A stretch of DNA of 64,000 nucleotides from Actinoplanes italicus (lineage in GTDB: Bacteria; Actinomycetota; Actinomycetes; Mycobacteriales; Micromonosporaceae): positions 124,001 through 188,000 of the forward strand of contig NZ_PVMZ01000011.1 in the NCBI RefSeq assembly GCF_003001815.1, given 5' to 3'. Below are positions 59,254-64,000 of this stretch, one piece after another. The number at the start of each line of letters is the position of its first letter. Position 1 is the stretch's first letter. The notes under the pieces are model-generated. The model worked only from the letters and a program-made list of their open reading frames with translations, was not told the DNA's origin and did not search any database. The translations under genes and the position numbers were made by a program.

Positions 59254-59321
59254 CGTGAGCACGAACACCAGGGGTTGCCCGTCGGGCGCGTGGAGGCAGG
59301 CCCTCGAGGAGGACGGAAGCG

Positions 59322-60446
59322 TCAGTCCCGGCGGGGACGAAGTGCCCGCCGCAGCGGCTCCAGCCGGGCGCCCAGGCCGGTGAGGCCGCCCGGCACGAAG
59401 TACACCGCCAGGATGAACAGGGTGCCGAGCACGAACAGCGGCTCCGCGAAGGGCCCCGGCAGCGTGCCGCCGAGCCGGGCCAGCCGCTGGTCGAGGTAGG
59501 CGTAGAGGATGCCGCCGAAGACGGCCCCCCACCGCGTGCCGGCGCCGCCGAGCACCGCCATCACGATCAGCGACAGGGTCAGCTCCGAGGACGCCACGTG
59601 CGGCGAGGCACCGCCGACCACCAGTGCATAGGTCACCCCTCCCAAGCCTGCCAGGCCTCCGGCCAGGACGAAGACCAGGAGCTTCAGCCGGTACGGGGAA
59701 AGCCCGAGCACCGCGATCCGGCGTTCGTCGTCACGCAGACCGGTGAGGGTCCGGCCCAGTGGTGAGCGGTCGACGGTGTGCACGACCAGGACCACGACGG
59801 TCAGGAACGCGAGCGCGAGCCAGTACAGGTTGACGGTGTTGGACACCCCGACGAGGAATCCGGGAAGTCCGGCGCTGGCCAGCGGCAGTCCCTCCTCGCC
59901 GCCGGTCAGGCCGCCCGGATCACGGCTGATCACGATGTGCCCCACCTGGGCGAAGGCGAGCGTCACCATCGAGAAGGCGATGCCGGAGGTCCGCAGCGCC
60001 ACCGATCCGAGCAGGAGGGCCAGCAGCGCGGCGGCGAGCACGGTGACCAGCGCCGCCCGCCACAGCGGCCAGCCGTAGTGGCTGACGAGGATGTCGACGC
60101 CGTAGGCGCCGGCCGCGATGTAGAGGGCATGGCCGAACGAGAGCAGCCCGGACCGTCCGAACAGCAGGTCGTAGCCGAGCGCGAGCCCGCCGAACACCAG
60201 GCACAGCGCGAGCAGTTGCAGGGTGCCCGGGGAGTTGAGCGGCCCGTCGAACAGCCCGGGGATGTCGAGCGTCGACCACGGCAGGCTCGCCGCGATGACG
60301 AGCAGGAGCAGCGGTGTCAACCGCCGCCGGAGCTGACCGGCCGCGCTCGGAGAGGGAGTCGCCCTCGAGGGGACGGAGCCGGAAGCAGGGGCCTCGGGCA
60401 GGATGGCAGCGGGGGCGGCCGGAGGCACGGAGGGTTGTGTTGTCAT
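59322..60446 (-). CDS. livM: branched-chain amino acid type ABC permease LivM
   Basis: 374-residue membrane subunit, about ten helices. LALGYDLLFGRSGLLSFGHA and VLGGAGTRWGAVFGG are typical for LivM. A long Pro/Ala-rich N-terminus precedes the first helix. ATGA overlap with livH. Last gene of the operon. Confidence 0.88.
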   Translation of the reverse strand: MTTQPSVPPAAPAAILPEAPASGSVPSRATPSPSAAGQLRRRLTPLLLLVIAASLPWSTLDIPGLFDGPLNSPGTLQLLALCLVFGGLALGYDLLFGRSGLLSFGHALYIAAGAYGVDILVSHYGWPLWRAALVTVLAAALLALLLGSVALRTSGIAFSMVTLAFAQVGHIVISRDPGGLTGGEEGLPLASAGLPGFLVGVSNTVNLYWLALAFLTVVVLVVHTVDRSPLGRTLTGLRDDERRIAVLGLSPYRLKLLVFVLAGGLAGLGGVTYALVVGGASPHVASSELTLSLIVMAVLGGAGTRWGAVFGGILYAYLDQRLARLGGTLPGPFAEPLFVLGTLFILAVYFVPGGLTGLGARLEPLRRALRPRRD

Positions 60447-61309
60447 GCGGTCGCCACCTTTCCGGCGAGGCCGGTCGGACGCAGCAGCAGGACGGCGGCG
60501 AGCAGGACGACCACGCTCACGTCCCCGGCGCCGGCCGTGCCGTAGTAGTTGACGAACTGCTGGAGCAGGCCGACCGCGACGGCGGCGCCGGCCGCCCCGG
60601 CGACCGAGCCAAGGCCGCCGATGACCACCACGATGAACGCGAAGATCAGCAGCGAGGCGCCCTGGCCGGGAGAGATGGCGCTGAAGTACATGCCGCCGAG
60701 GATCCCGGCGAGCCCGGCCAGGGCGCCGCCGATCGCGAAGACCAGCGTGAAAGCGTTGCGCACGTCGATGCCGAGCGCGCTGACCATGGCCCGGTTCTCG
60801 ACGCCGGCCCGGATGATCAGGCCGTAGCGGGTGTACCGCAGGAACGCGAGCAGCCCGAGCAGGACGACCACGGCCGCACCGATCAGCAGGAACCGGTCGG
60901 CGGGCACCTGGGCTCCGGCGATGCCGATCACCTCGGACGCCCAGGCCGGCCGGGGGAAGACCCGCGCGTCGGCGCCCCAGACGGACTGCAGCAGCGCCAC
61001 CCCGGCCAGCGACAGGCCGACGGTGACCAGCACCTGTTCGGTGTGCCGGGTGTACAGCGGCCGGATCAGCACCAGCTCGACGAGCGCGCCGGTGGCGGCG
61101 GCCGCGGCCACGCCGAGCAGGATCGCCGGCAGCAGGCCCCAGCTGCCGACGACCGACCAGGTGACGTAGGCGCCGATGGACAGGAACAGTCCGTGGGCGA
61201 AGTTGAGCACCCCGGCCAGGCCGAAGACCAGGGACAACCCGGAGGCGATCAGGAAGTAGAGAGCCGCCAGCCCGAGCCCGGTGAGGGTCAGCAGGACCAC
61301 GGTGGACAT
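60443..61309 (-). CDS. livH: branched-chain amino acid type ABC permease LivH
   Basis: 288 residues, about eight helices. ALYFLIASGLSLVFGLAGVL and NFAHGLFLSIGAYV are the LivH start; IVVVIGGLGSVAGAAGAAV is the ATPase-contact region. ATG 61309 follows GGAGG and the livF stop by one base. Confidence 0.9.
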   Translation of the reverse strand: MSTVVLLTLTGLGLAALYFLIASGLSLVFGLAGVLNFAHGLFLSIGAYVTWSVVGSWGLLPAILLGVAAAAATGALVELVLIRPLYTRHTEQVLVTVGLSLAGVALLQSVWGADARVFPRPAWASEVIGIAGAQVPADRFLLIGAAVVVLLGLLAFLRYTRYGLIIRAGVENRAMVSALGIDVRNAFTLVFAIGGALAGLAGILGGMYFSAISPGQGASLLIFAFIVVVIGGLGSVAGAAGAAVAVGLLQQFVNYYGTAGAGDVSVVVLLAAVLLLRPTGLAGKVATA

Positions 61310-61310
61310 G

Positions 61311-62015
61311 TCAGTGCCTCCCGGCGGTGGATCCGACACCGAGCAGCGACCTGGTCGCGCCGGCGTCTCCGAGCAGGTCCGCGGCGCGGCCCTGCCAGAC
61401 GGTACGTCCGGCTTCGAGCACCACGGCGTCGGTGGCGAGCCGTCGGACGACCGCGAGGTTCTGTTCGACGAGCAGGACGGGCACGCACTCGGCGACCCGT
61501 TCCAGCACGACCGCGACGTTCGTGACGACGGCCGGAGCCAGGCCCTTGGTGGGTTCGTCGACGAGCAGCAGCCGGTTGGGGTTGAGCAGCACCCGCGCGA
61601 TGGACACCATCTGCTGCTGCCCGCCGGAGAGGGTGCCGGCCCGTTGCGCGGCCCGCTGTTTCAGCTCCGGGAACAGCTCGTGCACCAGGTCGTAGTCGGG
61701 ATCGGGGACGCGTTCGGCGAGGCGCAGGTTCTCGGCGACGGTCAGCCCGGCGAACACGCACCGGTCCTCGGGCACATAGGCGAGCCCGTCCCGGACGAGT
61801 TTGTGGGTGGCACGGCCCAGCACCGGCGTGCCGTCGTACTCGACCGAGCCGGTCGCCGGTACCTCGCCCAGCACGGCACGCAGGGTCGTGGTCTTGCCGA
61901 CGCCGTTGCGGCCGAGCAGCGCGGTCACCCCGGTGGCGGCGACGTCGAAGCTGACGCCCTGCAGGATGTGCGACCCGCCGAGCCGCACAGAAAGGTCCTC
62001 GATACGCAGGATCAC
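61311..62015 (-). CDS. livF: branched-chain amino acid type ABC ATPase LivF
   Basis: 234 residues. Walker A GRNGVGKTTTL, signature LSGGQQQMVSIARVL, Walker B LLLVDEPTKGLAP, H-loop in LLVEQNL (Gln-Asn form usual in LivF). GTG start overlaps the livG stop as GTGA. Confidence 0.92.
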   Translation of the reverse strand: MILRIEDLSVRLGGSHILQGVSFDVAATGVTALLGRNGVGKTTTLRAVLGEVPATGSVEYDGTPVLGRATHKLVRDGLAYVPEDRCVFAGLTVAENLRLAERVPDPDYDLVHELFPELKQRAAQRAGTLSGGQQQMVSIARVLLNPNRLLLVDEPTKGLAPAVVTNVAVVLERVAECVPVLLVEQNLAVVRRLATDAVVLEAGRTVWQGRAADLLGDAGATRSLLGVGSTAGRH

Positions 62016-62758
62016 AGCTGCTCCCCCAGGTACGCCTCCTGCACGAACGCGTCGGCCATCACCGCGCCCGGTGTGTCACACGCGAGCAGTGCGCCGTGGT
62101 GCAGGACGGCGACCCGGTCGGCCACGTCCAGCACCACGTCCATGTGGTGTTCCACCATGAGCACGCTGCGTCCGCCGGCGGCGGTCAGGCCGCGGATCAC
62201 CGACACGAGCGCCGGCACCTCCTCGGCGCTGACCCCGGCCATCGGCTCGTCGAGCAGCAGCACGCGCGGTTCCCCGGCCAGCAGCAACGCGATCTCCAGC
62301 TTCCGCTTCTCACCGTGCGCGAGCGAACCCGCCAGGCTCGCGGCGCGCTCGCTCAGCCGTACATCGGCAAGGATCTGATCGGCCCGGACCGCGATGTCGC
62401 GATCGCGACGGCGACGCCACGCCCTGGTCGCGCCGCCCCGGCGGGCCTGCACCGCCAGGGCGACGTTCTCGGCGACGGTCAGCGAGCCGAAGACCGCCGA
62501 GGTCTGGAAGGTACGGCCGAGGCCGAGCCGGGCGCGGCGGTGCGGGGCGAGCCCGGTGACGTCGGTGCCGTCCAGCAGGATCCGTCCCGCGCTGGGCCGG
62601 CGCAGGCCGCTGATCAGGTTGAACAGCGAGGTCTTGCCGGCGCCGTTGGGGCCGATCAGGGCCATGAACTCGCCCGGTTCGAGGTGCAGCGTGACGTCGT
62701 CGACGATCGGCACGGCACCGATCCGCCAGGTCACGCCGTCGACCGCGACGGTCGGCAT
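62012..62758 (-). CDS. livG: branched-chain amino acid type ABC ATPase LivG
   Basis: 248 residues. Walker A GPNGAGKTSLF, LivG insertion GLGRTFQTSAVFGSLTVAEN, signature region SLAHGEKRKLEIALLL (SLAHGE in place of LSGGQ, common in urea/branched-chain types), Walker B LLLDEPMAGV, H-loop MVEHHMDVV. Five bases after the binding-protein stop. Confidence 0.92.
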   Translation of the reverse strand: MPTVAVDGVTWRIGAVPIVDDVTLHLEPGEFMALIGPNGAGKTSLFNLISGLRRPSAGRILLDGTDVTGLAPHRRARLGLGRTFQTSAVFGSLTVAENVALAVQARRGGATRAWRRRRDRDIAVRADQILADVRLSERAASLAGSLAHGEKRKLEIALLLAGEPRVLLLDEPMAGVSAEEVPALVSVIRGLTAAGGRSVLMVEHHMDVVLDVADRVAVLHHGALLACDTPGAVMADAFVQEAYLGEQL

Positions 62759-62763
62759 GGTGC

Positions 62764-63921
62764 TCAACCCTTCATCGTCGCGGCCGGCGGGGTGGCGTCC
62801 TCGGCGGTGACGGTGCCGGCCGCGCTGACCGCGTCGGCGCCGGTGAGTTTCGCCTGGAACATCGGCTGCAGCAGGGCGTGGTCCTCGGGCCTGATGGTGA
62901 GCTTGCCCTTGACCGAGTCGAAGCTGTGTCCCTCGAGCGCGGCGACCATCTTGTCGACGTCGTCGGGGCTGGTCTGCAGCGCGTGCACGATCATCTGCGC
63001 GGCAGCGAACCCGTCGGGGTGGAACAGGTCGGTCTTGCCGCTCGGCACCCCGGCCTTCAGCGCCTGGTAGGCGGCGTTGTCGGCGGCCCCGTCGAAGTAG
63101 TGGGCGAGCAGGTTGAGCTTGGTGCCGCCCGCGCCGAACCCGGCCCACGAGGCGCGGATGTCGAGGCCGGTGACGACCTTCGTCGAGGAGAGCACGCCCT
63201 GCTGGTCGAGGGCCTGCCACATCGCTCCGGCCGTGGTGCCGGCCCACGCCACGAACACCAGGTCGGGCGCCGCCGACTTGATCTGGCTGGCGAACGGGGT
63301 GAAATCGGTCGCGGTGGCCGGCACGGCGATGCTGGTGACGGTCGCTCCGGCGCCGCCGAGGACGGCGGTGACCGCGTCCACGTTCGACTTGCCGAACGCC
63401 GAGTCGGGGGCGAAGACCAGGACCTTCTTACCATCACCGAGGTACGACTTCGCGGTGAGCACATCCTGGTACGACTGCCGGCCGGACCGGAACGTGTACT
63501 TGTTGGCGCCGGTGATCGCGTCGGACGCGGCCGGCCCGGACACGAACAGCACCTTGTTCTCGGCGGCGAGCGGCGCGACCTGCAGGGCGACACCCGACGA
63601 GGTCGACCCGCCGAGCACCTTGTAGCCCTTGCCGATCAGATCCTTCGCGGCGGCGACCGCCTTGACCGGGTCACCGGCGTCGTCGGCGTACGTGACCTCG
63701 ACGGCCCGGTCGCCGATCTTGCCGCTGCCGCCGGTCGCGTACGACAGCCCGGCCTTGAAACCCTCCGCGTACTGGGCCCCGTACGTGGCCAGCGGGCCGG
63801 ACTGGGAGTAGACGATGCCGACGCGGATCGCGCCGTCGGTGGTGGCGGCCTGCGGGCTGCCGCAGGCGGACGTCAAAAGTGCGACCGCGGCGAGAGCGGC
63901 GGGAATACGCGAGTACTTCAT
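62764..63921 (-). CDS. branched-chain amino acid type substrate-binding lipoprotein
   Basis: 385 residues. Lipobox LLTSAC; type I periplasmic-binding fold: IRVGIVYSQSGPLATYGAQY, VLGGSTSSGVALQVAPLA, FVSGPAASDAITG, VFVAWAGTTAGAM. The ligand could be an amino acid, amide or aromatic acid; LivK-like families are broad. First gene of the operon (binding protein, livG, livF, livH, livM). Confidence 0.88.
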   Translation of the reverse strand: MKYSRIPAALAAVALLTSACGSPQAATTDGAIRVGIVYSQSGPLATYGAQYAEGFKAGLSYATGGSGKIGDRAVEVTYADDAGDPVKAVAAAKDLIGKGYKVLGGSTSSGVALQVAPLAAENKVLFVSGPAASDAITGANKYTFRSGRQSYQDVLTAKSYLGDGKKVLVFAPDSAFGKSNVDAVTAVLGGAGATVTSIAVPATATDFTPFASQIKSAAPDLVFVAWAGTTAGAMWQALDQQGVLSSTKVVTGLDIRASWAGFGAGGTKLNLLAHYFDGAADNAAYQALKAGVPSGKTDLFHPDGFAAAQMIVHALQTSPDDVDKMVAALEGHSFDSVKGKLTIRPEDHALLQPMFQAKLTGADAVSAAGTVTAEDATPPAATMKG

Positions 63922-64000
63922 GCGGCCACACGCTAGAAACACTGTTGCAGCAAAACCACCGGCGTCGATCACATGGGATGCGATCCGGTTGTGTGGGCCG

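Overview
The window is about 64 kb of very GC-rich DNA, roughly 70 percent by eye, from an actinobacterium. A filamentous soil or plant-litter genus of the Micromonosporaceae (Actinoplanes-like) fits best. This is inferred from a mycothiol-dependent DinB-type enzyme, AfsR/SARP, DUF222-HNH, CebR-box and NnaR-type genes, many GTG starts and many ATGA/GTGA overlaps. No rRNA, tRNA, insertion sequence, prophage or CRISPR array was seen.

Layout. 1-10.5 kb: aldehyde dehydrogenase (cut by the left edge), GH13 glucosidase, a broken nuclease-ATL fusion gene, an SMP-30-like secreted protein divergent from an XRE regulator, a DUF222-HNH protein with a long repeat tract, a Nudix hydrolase and a Sua5/YrdC protein. 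10.4-15.2 kb: an AfsR/SARP regulator and a secreted SGNH hydrolase. 15.3-22.2 kb: a cellulolytic operon read leftwards (GH74 xyloglucanase, GH48 cellulase, AA10 LPMO, each with CBM2) behind a perfect CebR box. 22.4-27.6 kb: UDP-glucose dehydrogenase and an alpha-glucoside-type ABC importer without its own ATPase. 27.6-39.2 kb: a MerR-controlled FMN reductase/MFS pair, a secreted metzincin-like protease, an ABC exporter, a TetR/amidohydrolase pair and a secreted YGQG-repeat protein. 39.3-48.3 kb: a complete nitrate assimilation block (narK, nirD, nirB, a small unknown protein, nitrate reductase, sirohydrochlorin chelatase, NnaR). 48.5-55.4 kb: DUF4253 protein, then an AurF-like diiron oxygenase divergent from an operon of TetR, DUF4873, EthA/MymA-like Baeyer-Villiger monooxygenase, SDR and alpha/beta hydrolase. 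55.4-64 kb: a membrane-anchored unknown, a citrate synthase divergent from a citrate synthase carrying an N-terminal DNA-binding domain, and a five-gene branched-chain amino acid type ABC importer (right end).

How the genes work together. Plant polysaccharide use is the clearest theme: xyloglucan and cellulose are attacked outside the cell, and the released glucosides can be imported by the CUT1 system with a shared ATPase encoded elsewhere and cleaved by GH13 enzymes. The nitrate block takes nitrate to ammonium and supplies siroheme for NirB. The BVMO operon resembles the mycobacterial mymA/ethA type of ketone or fatty-acid oxidation.

The most unusual feature is not a gene family but a pattern. 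Short tandem repeats of unrelated sequence occur throughout. Inside genes nearly all have periods that are multiples of 3 (15, 18, 21, 27, 39 bp) and add penta-, hexa- or heptapeptide arrays to conserved enzymes. Between genes they often have other periods (5, 13, 16, 17, 20, 26, 29 bp), and several span a stop codon so that it is copied, sometimes into all three frames.
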